A stretch of 64,000 nucleotides of DNA, taken from contig NC_090736.1 of the NCBI RefSeq assembly GCF_036898095.1, forward strand, positions 13,047,873 to 13,111,872. Reading direction: 5' to 3'. How positions within the stretch are numbered: the first letter of the stretch is position 1; each line of letters starts with the position of its first letter. The notes beneath the pieces are model-generated. The model was not told where the DNA came from, ran no database searches, and saw nothing but the letters and a program-made list of their open reading frames with translations. Below, one piece after another: positions 38,703 to 49,969 of this stretch. Both the position numbers and the translations under genes were made by a program. This stretch comes from Palaemon carinicauda. Its lineage: Eukaryota; Arthropoda; Malacostraca; Decapoda; Palaemonidae.

Positions 38703-38767
38703 ATCCGGAAAATAGAAAAATTGATTAAGAAAATAAACTCTGCCGATGCAGCCATTACTTTTAACTC

Positions 38768-38771
<4 letters not shown>
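38686..38771 (-). repeat. Inverted repeat arm, right
   Basis: Reverse complement of 37262-37345, ~96% identical. It joins the truncated RT coding sequence on its left and an AAT run on its right. Confidence 0.9.
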
Positions 38772-38799
<28 letters not shown>

Positions 38800-38908
38800 G
38801 CAATATTAACATATAAGAAAAAGAAAACAATCACTTGTATAATCATGATCTTATTACGTTTAATGTACCTTTAGTACAGTGAATTATTATTATTATTAAT
38901 ATTAAAAC

Positions 38909-38946
<38 letters not shown>
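38770..38946. repeat. AAT microsatellites
   Basis: Two AAT/TAA runs (about 38770-38800 and 38886-38946) separated by AT-rich sequence. Confidence 0.9.
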
Positions 38947-38948
<2 letters not shown>

Positions 38949-39125
38949 CAATTCATATTAATTGCTGAAAATCTACAGCAGAAGAGGAATGCCTACTAGC
39001 CCCTTCAACAGCTGAACCACGGCTACCTCACGGGTGGAAAACCTGTCGTCTGAAGGGAGCCATATACTTCTTGAGTATTCTAAACCGTGTGGTGCGGAGT
39101 GCATCTGGAAATCACTACCGGCCGG

Positions 39126-40560
39126 TTATTCTGCCGCACGGTTATCTCCCACAGCATGTGAAGGGAAGCATTGTGCTACATTGATTTCTAGACGGCGCAG
39201 TCGCAACCGCATGGTTTCAAACCGCTCGTTTGATGCGGTCCTCTCCACCAAATTCTCACATATCTTGGTTCCTCTCAAGGACTCCCACACAGATAAACAG
39301 AGGCTGATGAGTAAATGTTTTGATTTATGGGGACTGCCATCCCATTCTTTTGTCATAATTGCCTATAGGTTCTGGATGGGATTGAGGTCTGGTGATTTGG
39401 AAGGCCAGTCAATCCGAATGATTTCAGGGTGGCTTTTCAACCACTCCTGGATGACAAGGCTGTTATGACTAGAAGAGTTGTGTTTAGCTACATATATGGG
39501 GATAGGGACAGGAAGCAGGACGGCTCTCACAGTGGGAATCAAAACTTCTTCCAAAATTTCAACATACTGGGGACCATTTAACCGTTGATGAATAGGGACT
39601 AAAGCCCCGGTCCACATGCTGCCATCCATCCTCACACGCCAGCGGTGATTCTGCCACTTTGAAGAGATGGCTGCATATGTTTATCCTCATATCTATAAAG
39701 AGGGGGAGACAAAAATATACTGTATATTTTTGGACTAAAAGATGATAAACTTAGGATTTGTAAGCCTCAAGTTAAATTATCCATGAAGCCTAATGAAAAA
39801 GTTTTCTCAAACTAAAGAATGTATAGGCCTACATTAGGTCTAAGTCTGAAATGAAATTATGCACATAGCCAAATAAATCATCTAGACCAAATAATGATCA
39901 GGGATTGCCAATTAATCAAATGGGTTCCAAGAATGCATGAATAAGAAATTATCTGCATTATGGTCGTCATTATTATTACATAATAAACCATACTATAAAT
40001 GACGACCAAGTTCACTGTTAAAGCCGACTATCATCTCACGTTGGAACACAAGTACACTGACTTATAGTTTTTCCTTGGACACCAACGATAGAGCCTTCCT
40101 TTCTCGTCGTTACAAAATGTTTTCTCATCGCACCAGATAAAATTTTCCCACAAACTGCTCTCCAAAGGAAGGTGTTAAAGAGCAAAGCCAAGTCGCTGTT
40201 CTTTGTGGACTTCGGTAAGGAAAGGCTTCTTCGCAGGAATTCTACATTCAAGACCTCCTCTCACACGACAGCTAATGATGGCGTTTGATATGTGGAGGCT
40301 AGTTTTTCTTTCAACTATTGTTGATGATGTTATACGATGCTCCCTTTCAAATCCAATCATCTGCCTGTCTTCTTCTGTCGCACAGCGAGGTCGACCACAT
40401 CTTCTTTGATTTTGTAGCCCTACTAGTCCTACTTCGTCATATATCTTCAGTCATCTATATACAGTTGTTCTATGAAGATTGAAACTTCGTGCCATTTCTT
40501 GCACTGGAATTAGTGTCTAATGTAATACAATTGCAGACCTCCTAGATGATTCTGATGCCT
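39126..40560 (-). pseudogene. Tc1-like transposase, inactive
   Basis: Minus-strand remnants in the order of a Tc1 transposase: helix-turn-helix part near 40550-40400 (ARSFNLHRTTVYR), a GRPR-type hinge, the RPAKKPFLTE-like segment (reads IPAKKPFLTE, 40240-40190), a frameshifted central part to about 40036, then from 39635 the C-terminal catalytic region ending in WPSKSPDLNPIQNL, and 39362-39126 (EWDG...VWESLRGTKICENL). The second catalytic Asp is His (KHN for the usual DN), the final catalytic Glu is Gln (PIQN), and the Trp codon after NL is TAG (39365-39363). These two catalytic positions have 35 residues between them. About 400 bp between 39640 and 40030 hold no transposase similarity that I can read. 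Terminal inverted repeats were not found. Confidence 0.85.
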
Positions 40561-40569
40561 CGATTTACG

Positions 40570-41287
40570 GTCTTATCAGCAGCTAATTCATCTTGATAAA
40601 GGTTTGCATAATCACTGCCAGCTGATTCATCTTAGAGGTTGTATAATTACCGTGTTGGTCTGATAGTTGTGACTACGGCTGATGTGGGGTCGTTGGGTCA
40701 ACCCTTCCTCCCCACCCTGGCTGGCCATGGGGGAATTAGGGCATCGCCCCCCTAACCCCAGTAATAGAGGCTGGTGATTAATAGGTTAGGTGGATCAAAG
40801 ATGATGTCATGTTTGTGTCATGGGTCAAAACCGAAGACAAGGCTGAAGTAGAATCCGAATGGCCAGGTCCTGGAAGCTAAAATCAGAACTACCAACCATA
40901 CCAACTTCTCTGTTGAATCTAGGCGCATTCATAGTTGATTATGTGTAATGCTACAAAGATTTTCCATCTATATTTCGTATTGATAATTGCATGATTTCAT
41001 GCATCTGCGTTAAAATAATTGATAATACACTATGTTATTACATATTTGTTTCAGCTTTGCTCGAAATATACATTAATATTCCTGTGTTGAATGAATATTT
41101 GAAATTGATTCGTTTTTAGTTTGAAGTAATTACTATAATTTGAAATAATGACTCTTGCCGTAATTTTTTCTTACAATTCTTATAAATATCATAGGTTTGA
41201 TATTTATGCATCATATGTTAGCTTTATTTTGCTTGATAAGAGATTTCAATGTAAGAAAAAAATAAGTTTTTGAGATATACATTGTAG
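40570..41287. other. Intergenic sequence, nothing recognised
   Basis: No gene seen. A locally GC-richer stretch (40690-40770) lies in otherwise AT-rich DNA. The promoter and any 5' exons of the following gene could lie here, but I see no convincing TATA box or exon. Confidence 0.5.
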
Positions 41288-41490
41288 TTGCCAGTTAGTG
41301 AATTTCGAATGACATCCCCAAAAATTTGTTGCATCAGTTTTCACGCCGACTGTACAGTGTCATATTTTCTTTCGCAGAACAAAACTGTGACCTTAGAAAC
41401 TCTGTTAAGAGAATATTCTAATAAGGAATTCAAGCATGAAGACGTTGATGCCATTTCTTCGACTTATCCAAATTTTCGAGTAATTACAAG
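41288..41490 (+). CDS. CASD1-like SGNH-domain protein, exon 1 visible here (5' end uncertain)
   Basis: The exon reads in one frame to ATTACAAG and ends at a GTGAGC donor (41491), leaving two bases of a codon. The left border is a weak acceptor TTGTAG, after which the frame has TTG, and an in-frame ATG lies at 41309. Either this is an internal exon, or translation starts at 41309. Residues 12-24 (KICCISFHADCTV) resemble the first SGNH strand, with Ala-Asp-Cys where GDS is usual. The end of the exon leads into the next block (YPNFRVITR). The start remains unsettled, so this may not be the first coding exon. Confidence 0.55.
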
Positions 41491-41818
41491 GTGAGCTTTT
41501 ATACTTTATTTTTTCTTAAAGATAATGGTTTTAAATAAAATAATATGGTAAGAAAAGAATTGTGAGTGGCGAAAATAATGATGAATGAAACTCATTATGG
41601 AAATGTAATTATATTAAGATGAACATAATATAAATGAAGTATTGCTCATAATATAAATGAAGTCTTGCCTGAATAAAATATAACCGTTCATGAATTAGAA
41701 GAAGCCTTAAGTTTCAGGTCATTTGGTAAAGCTTCAGTACTAAATTCATTCATAATCAGGTATTTCATGCAAAGACAAAGAAGACGGGTACCAAAGAGAT
41801 ATAGTGTAACTACAGTGC

Positions 41819-42745
41819 ATAGTTTTTGCTTGACAAAAATCAGAGAGTTGTTTTTGCTAGACAAAAGTCACCGAGTTGTTTTTGCTTGAAAAAAGTCACC
41901 GAGTGGTTTTTGCTTGACAAAAGTCATTTTTTTTTCTTTTATTTTTTGCTTGACAAAAGTCATCGAGGTGTTTTTGCTTGACAAGTCACCGAGTTGTTTT
42001 TGCTAGACAAAAATCACGAGTTGCTTTTGCTTGACAAAAGTCACCGAGTTGCTTTTGCTTGACTAAAGTTACCGAGTTGTCTTTTGCTTGACAAAAAATC
42101 AGCGAGTTGTTTATGCTGGACAAAAGTCAGTGAGTTGGTTTTGCTTGATAAAAAAATCAGTGGGTTGTTTTTGCTTGACAAAAGTCAGTGAGTCGTTTAT
42201 GCTTGACTAAAGTCAACGATTGTTTTTGCTTGACAAAAAATCAGCGAGTCGTTTTTACTTGACAAAAGTCATTTAGTTTTTTTGCTTGACAAAAGTCAGC
42301 GTGTTGTTTTTGCTTGACAAAAGTCAGCGAGTTGCGTTTGCTTGACAAAAGTCAGTGAGTTGGTTTTGCTTGACAAAAGTCAGTGAGTAGTTTTTGCTTG
42401 ACAAAAGTCAAAGTTGTTTTTGCTTGGCAAAAAATCAAGGAGTTGAATTTGCTTGACAAAAGTCATTGAGTTGAATTTGCTTGACAAAAGTCATTGAGTT
42501 TTTTTGCTTGACAAAAGTCAGTGAGTTGGTTTTGCTTGACAAAAGTCAGTGAGTTGGTTTTGCTTGACTAAAGTCAGTGAGTTGGTTTTGCTTGACGAAA
42601 ATCAGCAAGTTGTTTCTGCTTGACAAAAGTCGACGAGTTTTTTAGCTTGACAAAAGTGAGTTTTTTTGGCTTGACAAAAGTGAGTTTTTTTGGCTTGAAA
42701 AAAGTGTTTTTTTTTTTTTTTTTTTGCTTGACGAAAGTCAGTAAG
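41819..42745 (+). repeat. 28-bp minisatellite in intron 1
   Basis: About 33 imperfect head-to-tail units of roughly 28 bp, with the core TTTTTGCTTGACAAAAGTCA followed by a variable 8-mer (mostly of the form GTGAGTTG or CCGAGTTG). The unit length varies by one to three bases. It lies wholly within the first intron of the CASD1-like gene (41491-43412). A poly-T tract sits near its end (42703-42725). Confidence 0.93.
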
Positions 42746-43412
42746 ATGACTAAATTTCATAGTAGTAAAACAACTTGGTTTTGAAAACATCTGAAATTCC
42801 ATGAATCTGAATTGGAAGAATCTGGATTAGAAAGGTTATGCGGGTTTTCATTATCATCCAAAAGCTGTCCATCCATTATTTTTAATGCAGTGTGAAAAAA
42901 AAAAAATTACCACGATGTGACAAGCATTGGTGTGGACTGCATGATGTTAGTTAAATTCCTTTAGAAATATTCACATGAAAATACAAATTTTCCGTGAATC
43001 CCTTCCTATTTTAACATTTTACGTTAAAAATACGTATCTTAATATTTTCATGAGCGAAAAATGTAAGAAAAACATTAATTTTTCATAACTAACTTAAAAA
43101 GGCCATTCGAGCTAGTGATGAAATAAGGAAAGTTTTTAAAAAGACGTAAATCAAAAGCCTTAAGAAAAAACATTATCATCTTTATCTTTTTATTACTTCT
43201 AACTCATAATTCTCTAAATATCACACCGTACTTATAATACATTATACAGAAATAAATGACTGTCCACACCTTTTCTAAGGAGCTGTGTTGAAATTTAAAC
43301 CTACTTAATGGATTATACGAATGATTGTTATATTACTTTCCTGCACAAGAGCTAATATATTTCCAGAGTCCTATGTGATATAAATATATTATAAATATAT
43401 TGGTCTTTTCAG

Positions 43413-43519
43413 ATTTAGGCGATTTTGGGACATGGCAAATCTCCATACTTGCAGAGAAGTAATCCTGCTGAAGGAATGGGCCTCTGGTCGAAGACCAGTA
43501 CCAGATTTGTTGATTGTTG
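43413..43519 (+). CDS. CASD1-like SGNH-domain protein, middle exon
   Basis: A 107-base exon between the acceptor TCTTTTCAG and a donor GTTAGT. It joins in frame to both neighbours (two bases carried in, one carried out). It encodes FRRFWDMANLHTC and then WASGRRPVPDLLIVG. In CASD1 the matching segment ends in a hydrophobic strand before the ATWS-like motif, here continued as G-YTTWLL in the next exon. It is too short to be called as an ORF; the call rests on the splice sites and the frame agreement. Confidence 0.7.
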
Positions 43520-43836
43520 GTTAGTAGTCTTCCATATGATTTTGTTTCTAACTACCTAGAAGTATATGATCATCAATGGTCTGGAAGATTAGAGAATAAT
43601 TGATAATTGTGAGAGAGGTGAATCGAAAAATTTGGAAAATGGTGTCATAAAATAAGCAGTTCTTATGGAAGTATTTACGGAGTAATTTCATTGTATTCAC
43701 ACAGAAGAATGAACCTACAGAAGACGGAACCCTTCATTCCATTCACAACTTTCATTGATCATGCATTACTAAAACCTGGCATGTTCTTTGTTGTTCCTTT
43801 CCAAACCTGAGGTCTGTTAAAAAATGAATGGCTATT

Positions 43837-43918
<82 letters not shown>

Positions 43919-44019
43919 GACTGGCCATTCTCCCAAACCTTTACCCCTAGTTGTAAAATTCAGAGAAATAGCTTTCATCAGTAATCTGTAAACAACTACT
44001 TGACTCAAGTAAACTCAAA
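43520..44019. other. Start of intron 2, with CT microsatellite
   Basis: Intron sequence of the CASD1-like gene. The only recognisable item is a CT run at 43837-43916. No exon or RNA gene was seen. Confidence 0.6.
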
Positions 44020-44509
44020 ATCAAATTCTAGAAATCCTGTATTAGAGATCATAGTTCCTAAATATTTAAATGATTCCATTCCATTAATCCTTTCTCCTTC
44101 CAATGATATTTCATCTTCCATTGCATAGTCCGTTCGTTGGCTTACTTCTATTTATCTTGAGTCCAACCTCATAAGATATTTCATGCATTTTGGTAAGAAT
44201 GCTTTACAAGTCCTGTGGTGTTCTGCTAATGACAGCGCCATCAGCATACTCTGGACCCGCTAATTTCCTGTTACCAATCCAGCCCAATCCTTCTCCAACA
44301 TCCGCAACTGTTTTGTGCATTACAAAATCCATGAGGAAGATAAACAATATAGGTGACAACACATACCCTTGGTGTACTTCACTGTTCACTGAATATTCGT
44401 TTGATAGGACTCCACTAACATTAACTTTGCACTTGCTATGCTCATTAACAGACTTAATCAAATTTACATATTTAAGAGGAACTCTAAAATAAAGCAGGAC
44501 TCTCCACAA
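44020..44509 (-). pseudogene. LINE reverse transcriptase fragment (intron 2, antisense)
   Basis: Minus-strand frame 44509-44204 encodes a non-LTR RT middle domain: VPLKYVNLI, then VSGVLSNEYSV, then HQGYVLSPILFIFLMDFVM. The active-site motif reads YADG instead of YADD. Below 44204 the frame is broken, but GLKINRSK and a later FLGT-like stretch can still be followed to about 44020. It is the same LINE family as 59007-59390. Clade not assigned; the sequence style is RTE-like. Confidence 0.8.
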
Positions 44510-45012
44510 AATTCCAATAATATAAAGATTGAAGACATACTATTTACGATTAAACTATCAAGATATATTTTCAAGGATATAAAAGAACAATTTTCTACTC
44601 CCCTTACGGCACTTGCTTACCCATTACTCCTATGATTTTATAAATCCATCCTTAAGGTACAGCACCCGAATGCTGCAACAACAATCTTATCTTATATGCA
44701 CCATTCACATTTAATAGAAATATATGAATGTACAATAGATGGTGTACTTATTTAACCTTTATTCATGTTTTATCTTACCAACTGATAAATGATAAAATTG
44801 CTCTTCTGAAAGCTTTTTTGACATGGGAAGATACACATGGAAATATTCTAAGCACGATAAAATGAAATAATAAAAATGTTTTTAGAGACCGACGGTTAAC
44901 CGAAAATCATAAAATACTTTCTTAATGAAACATTTTCTGTGGAAATTGACAGAAAAAGTAAATTTGCAATCAAGAATCACACCTATAATTTTAAATGGGT
45001 TTTATATAGTTC
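44510..45012. other. Intron 2 sequence, nothing recognised
   Basis: AT-rich DNA between two LINE fragments that lie in the same orientation. It could be an insertion in one LINE or decayed LINE sequence. Confidence 0.5.
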
Positions 45013-45099
45013 ATGACATTGTCAATCAAAACATCTGGACTTAGAGGAGCTACAGTCCTTGGCCTACTTACAATCATACTTGTGAATTTTGTTAGGGTT

Positions 45100-45844
45100 C
45101 ATCGTCATCCCCCATATTTTGCACCATGCACTAATTCTAAGATTGGATCCTCTGCTTTATCCTTAACCCTATTAATGAGCACTCTACCATACACTTTGCC
45201 AACAACACAACAAACTAATACTCCTTGCATTACAACACTCATACACATCTCCCTTACCTTTGTAGAGCAGACACCTAGTCCACTGGTACCAATGACAAAA
45301 TAAAACATTTTTTAAACAATCTTACCAACCATTCCAGTACAGTCACACACCCTTCCTTTAACATCTCAGTCCTTACACCATTCATATCAGGTGCTTTTCC
45401 TGCTCTCGTTTCATTTTGTGGTCTCTTCACTTCCTATTTTGTAATCTCACTCTCATTTTCCTTTCCCATCACTGGCACCTCGACACCCGCAACAGCAATT
45501 ATATTTGCCTCCCTATTATCTTCAACATTCAGCAACCTTTCAAAATATTCAGTCCATCTTCTCCCTACCTCATCTCCTTTCAATAACGTTCCATTTTTGT
45601 CTTTCACTGTTAGTTCATTCCTCGATCCACGCTTCCTTACTCTCTTCACTTCTTTCCCAAACTTTTTATGATCTCCATACGAAGGATTCAATCGCTAACC
45701 CCACCTCCGGTCAGCCACCCTCTTTGCCCCAGCTACCTTCCGTTTTACTTACACAATTTTCTCTCTATATCTTTCATACTTCTTTACACTATTACTCTGT
45801 AGCCACTGCTACCCTTGCTCACGCTACCTCCAACAATCCTCTTA

Positions 45845-45886
<42 letters not shown>

Positions 45887-46800
45887 CTTACAAGCAAAAC
45901 AAAGTTTTCTGTTACTAACTTCCACTCCTCCTATAGATCACCAGTTTCTCTCATTTTCACCCTATCATATGCCAATTCCAACCTTTCTTGGTATTTACTT
46001 TTTTTACCTCTGATTTTTTCAACTCTTCATCCTTCTCTAAATCCCTTTTACACCCCCCCCCCTTTCTATTTCCCCACTATTTTGCTTCAACTAATTTGGT
46101 TTTAATCAAAAACCGATCAGACATACCAGTATCTATACCCCAAAACAGGTATACATCTTTCAATCTTCAAAACATCCTTCTTGCTAGCAGTACATAACCC
46201 ATCGATGCCCTTTCTACCACTCTTTCATTTGTTACTCTTACCCTTGTATACTTATTTATAGTTTTCTTCTTGAAAAAAAAAAAAAAACTTCGATTTATCA
46301 CAAGCTCTTATTCAACACACATATCTAGCAGTCTCTCACTATTCTCATTTTCACCTAGTATGTCCTACTTCCAAATGGCACCTTTTACCTCTCCAACACC
46401 CACTCTGGCATTTAAGTCACCCATCACAACTACATTATTTTTTCAATTCAGTCTTTCTACACACCTAGTTAATTCAATCCATAGTTCATTCTGCTCTTCG
46501 CTTTTCTCACAACCCGGCCCATATACACTAACAAAAGCCTGACATTTACTACCCAACTTAACCCTTACCCACATTAACCTAGATGACACCTCCTTCCATT
46601 CCACAATTTTACCTGTCATCCATTGACTCAGCAATAAAGCCACAACCTCCCTTGCCCTCCCCATCCAATCCCAGACACTCAACCTGTCCCTTTATCAAAC
46701 ATCACTTCACCTTTCCCTTTTATCTTTCTCTCACACAAGACTAATACATCCATCCTTCTATTTTAAATCATACTTCCAATGACGCAACTTTTACTCTCTA
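45100..46800 (-). pseudogene. LINE endonuclease/RT N-terminal region, broken (intron 2, antisense)
   Basis: On the minus strand, near 46780-46680 RMDVLVLCERK-IKGKGE resembles the early block of an EEP (APE-like) LINE endonuclease. 46682-46443 continues it (EWKEVSSRLMWVRVKLG, then FVSVYGPGCEKSEEQNELW). 45691-45434 has the linker before the RT (LLKGDEVGRRWTEYFERLLN), and 45210-45110 has the first RT block (VVGKVYGRVLINRVKDK). Frameshifts, stops and a CA microsatellite (45845-45884) interrupt it. With 44020-44509 it has the order of one LINE (EN, then RT), so both may be parts of one 5'-to-3' copy. Confidence 0.75.
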
Positions 46801-46859
46801 GCGTACTGCATCCACACATATTCAGACATCACAAAAATAAAGTGAGCAGAAGTCACTTT

Positions 46860-48580
46860 TCCCTCACTCCTCTTCTTTGATATCTCAGGAAATAAACGAG
46901 AGGGGATTCCCAGTCCCCTTTTCCTATTCATTTTAGTTACCTCTTATGACATGCAGGAATATGTTGGCGATATTGTAATTACTGGAATTGATACAATAGT
47001 GTAGCATCATCAGCTAAACACATACTATGTGTATATAATATGAAAAGTAATGGACCAACAAAACTACCTGAGAAGCACCAAATATTAGGCTATGAAAAGT
47101 ACCTGAGAAACACTAGATATTAGATTCCTAAAATCACTATGGTGACAAATCATAAACTGTTCTACAATCTACTACTTACAAATTCAATAACAATGATAAG
47201 AAAAAACCCACTTACTCCCATCCGTTAAAAAAAAAAAAACTGGTCTCATGCTTATTAAGGGCAATGCCAGCAATAAAATCAAGGAACTCAGGGCTAATGA
47301 TACAAACTTCCTGATCATAGCAAAGGGATTTATGTAAAGACTTGGAAACTGTAAGAAGGGCATTGCAAGCTTAAAAGATCTTTGATAAAGTCACACTGGG
47401 GAACATATGAGTACATATTTAGATGTATGGTAAAAGACATTCAAAACACTTTTATCAAATGGAATTTATGGAAATTGGATGGTAATCGGCAGAGCTAATC
47501 AAAGGGACTAACATTACAAATTATCGTTCAATTGTAAAAATGGACCTTTCATAGCTCATTTAAAAGAAAATAACACACATAAGAGATAAGAAATCAGCTG
47601 TCTTTATACAAAATTACAATCAGTATCTAAAAGAAAGCATTTTTCTTCAAAACTAAAGACTTATTGCAGACCTCTCTCTTCCTATTTGGCTTTTTTATAT
47701 AAACCTCTCAGCTTTCAGCGGTCACATACCATATTCAATCTATCTTGTTGAACTGGGATAGGGATCTTGTCATGAAACTCTTATAAAAAGATCACTTACA
47801 TGCCAATATCTTCTGAAAATAGAGGATATTTTCTCGACTATCTCTATCAATAAAGCCAATTAGTTGTATCCAAACACTAAAAAATGGAATTAAAATCTAC
47901 CTTTACAAAGAAATAAACAAGACCTTCCCATTAGAGAGTAAGAGCTTCGCACTATAATACCTGGAAGCAGTTTCTCGGTATGGGGAAGACTGATTTCATT
48001 CTTAATATGGTGTGCATAACACTCCGGGTATACCACCTAATGTACCTTCAAGCCAATACTTTCATATGATACATTTAGCAATAGTTCTTTATGAATAAGT
48101 AAAAAAACTTTAAGAAGGTCTTAACTAACCAAGTACTAATTATGCATGAAAATTTGAAGTTAGGTTACAATTCTCATCTTGGTAGCCAATGCAGTTGCGA
48201 CAGGGACTTACCCAATCTGGGAATGTACTAGAATGTTCATAGGAACATAGAACAAATTTGAGATTTTCGTGACTAATTACGAGACTGATTCCTAAAACAT
48301 TCCCAATCTCTTATAACTGAAAAAAGCGCTTCATTTGTTTTATAAAATACTTTTAGATCCTGTGATCCTTGGGCTTACTTCCAAACATCAACTTGACATT
48401 TGGCAGACTGGTATTTACATAGTATCTAAAATCTGCTGTTCCATTTTCTTTTATGTATTATTTTCATTATGTTAAACAGCTTTGATGCTTGCATTCTATA
48501 CTTCTCTTGTTCTAAATAACTACCATTCATTGAAGCAAAACTAGTTAACAGATAATTGTTTAATATAGATATATCCCAGG
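46860..48580. other. Intron 2 sequence, nothing recognised
   Basis: About 1.7 kb of AT-rich intron. No exon with matching phases, no transposon protein and no RNA gene was seen. A weak LINE-related stretch may extend to about 46970. Confidence 0.5.
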
Positions 48581-48582
48581 CA

Positions 48583-48897
48583 ATCATTTAAACATTTTGG
48601 CTGGATAAAAGGGTTTGCTCTACCACAAGGTAATGCATTTATCCATTCATTTAAACATTTTGGCTAGATAAAAGGGGTTGCTCTACCACAAGGTAATGCA
48701 TTTATCCATTCATTTAAACATTTTGGCTAGATAAAAGGGTTTGCTCTACCACAAGGTAATGCATTTATCCATTCATTTAAACATTTTGGCTAGATAAAAG
48801 GGTTTGCTCTACCACAAGGTAATGCATTTATCCATTCATTTAAACATTTTGGCTAGATAAAAGGGGTTGCTCTACCACAAGGTAATGCCTTTATCCA
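48583..48897 (+). repeat. 63-bp tandem repeat in intron 2
   Basis: Five head-to-tail copies with an exact 63-bp period (the word ATTTTGG ends at 48600, 48663, 48726, 48789 and 48852). Copies are nearly identical, differing at single sites such as GGGTTTGC versus GGGGTTGC. This indicates recent expansion. It ends about 130 bp before the last exon. Confidence 0.95.
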
Positions 48898-49028
48898 GTT
48901 GTAAATTTGCAATCTAATTCGAGCAGTTACCGATAGCATATCAATTGTAAAATTCAAGAGAAATAAAGACTTATCAAAGCGCTAATCTTAATTCAAGACA
49001 GTCACTTATAAAAAAAATTCTTTTTCAG

Positions 49029-49765
49029 GCTATACAACGTGGCTGCTAGATTTACACATCGCAAGAATGGATTACAAGACCAATATTCCTCTGGATATAG
49101 TACATCTGCTTTTCGATTTGCATAAAGTAATAGTTCCTCTCTTAAAAGAGGTGTCTCTGAAAACTAAAGTGCTTGTTCACGCGGACACACGCATCCGCCC
49201 TTTCAAAAAATCTATTCGAAAAATAGATCTCTGGCAGGGAAACGTTAAGTACCATGATTCTCTTATGGATTGGAGTGAATTGATTTTTTGGTATTTCTTG
49301 AAAAATGATGATCATCATGATGAAATGAACCACTGGAAAGTTCTCACTAATCAATCAAGTCAAGTTTTGAATGAATTTTTAAGCAGAAGTAATAGAAAGC
49401 AATATTCAGAAAGTTATTTTACTTCAATAAATAGGGTAAATTATCTAGCATCCCAAAATTCAATTGTAAACTCAAAATTGGACTATGATAGCGCACCTCG
49501 CACCATTGAACCTGGAGACTACCTAAAACACGTTGGACTATGGTGGTGGGATACGACATTAGTTCTTAATCTAGCCACAATCTCAGAATGTGGAAAATTA
49601 TATGAACATAATTTGCAGAATCATCCTCTATATAATAGCAGAGAGCTTTGGTGTAATAACCTAAATCATGCAGGAAATAGCACTAATGAGGTTGAAGTGC
49701 ACATGATTCTAGGTCTTCTCTGCAATTCGGTTATTACTACTAGTGAAGAATACTGCTGTTCCTGA
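49029..49765 (+). CDS. CASD1-like SGNH-domain protein, terminal exon
   Basis: Acceptor TTCTTTTTCAG at 49028. Joined with 41288-41490 and 43413-43519 the reading frame is 1,047 bases, 348 residues plus TGA. The likely family is the lumenal SGNH (PC-esterase-like) domain of CASD1, which transfers acetyl groups to sialic acid in the Golgi. Blocks that match are DLLIVGG-YTTWLL (the ATWS block), VPLLKEVSLKTKVLVHADTR (PLLEKL followed by a strand), and the end MILGLLCNSVI...EEYCC (MILMNVYCNKIL...CC). At the catalytic Asp-x-x-His position I read Asn314-Leu-Asn-His317, so His is kept and Asp is Asn. The protein stops where CASD1 would enter its multi-pass membrane part, so it is a short, probably soluble or lumenal form. 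It could be another SGNH-fold paralogue. The gene structure is firmer than the name. Confidence 0.65.
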
Positions 49766-49958
49766 ACTGTTCCTCAAGATCCCTTCTGCATACCAATCTC
49801 CATGTGCTTATTGCGTTTTTTTTTTCTTTGCACAGCATTCATTTCAGTCTTACCTTAAAGGAATTTCTTGGCAGACCAGTATTACGAATGAAATCGTGTA
49901 ATATACAGGTATTCTTAGAGCGATACAAATATTCAATGACATACGACATTTATATACA

Positions 49959-49964
49959 ATAAAA
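49959..49964 (+). promoter_or_regulatory. Candidate poly(A) signal of the CASD1-like gene
   Basis: AATAAA about 195 bp after the stop codon, followed by an A run. This is consistent with the end of the transcript. Confidence 0.5.
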
Positions 49965-49969
49965 AAAAA

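Larger units (their letters stand above)
37262..38771 (-). mobile_element. Penelope-like retroelement, 5'-truncated
   Basis: About 1.5 kb on the minus strand. In order it carries the end of the reverse transcriptase, a GIY-YIG endonuclease, a 3' non-coding part with a hammerhead-like fold, and terminal inverted arms. RT followed by GIY-YIG is diagnostic of Penelope-like elements. The upstream RT core (palm with the catalytic aspartates) is missing: coding similarity begins at about 38702, where it meets the inverted arm. AAT microsatellites sit on both sides. The copy is not autonomous because the RT core is absent and the frame has a stop. Confidence 0.85.

Noticed and set aside
45505..46542. 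Plus-strand Ser/Thr/His-rich ORFs
   Set aside because: Antisense to LINE endonuclease/RT sequence and partly CA-microsatellite translation.
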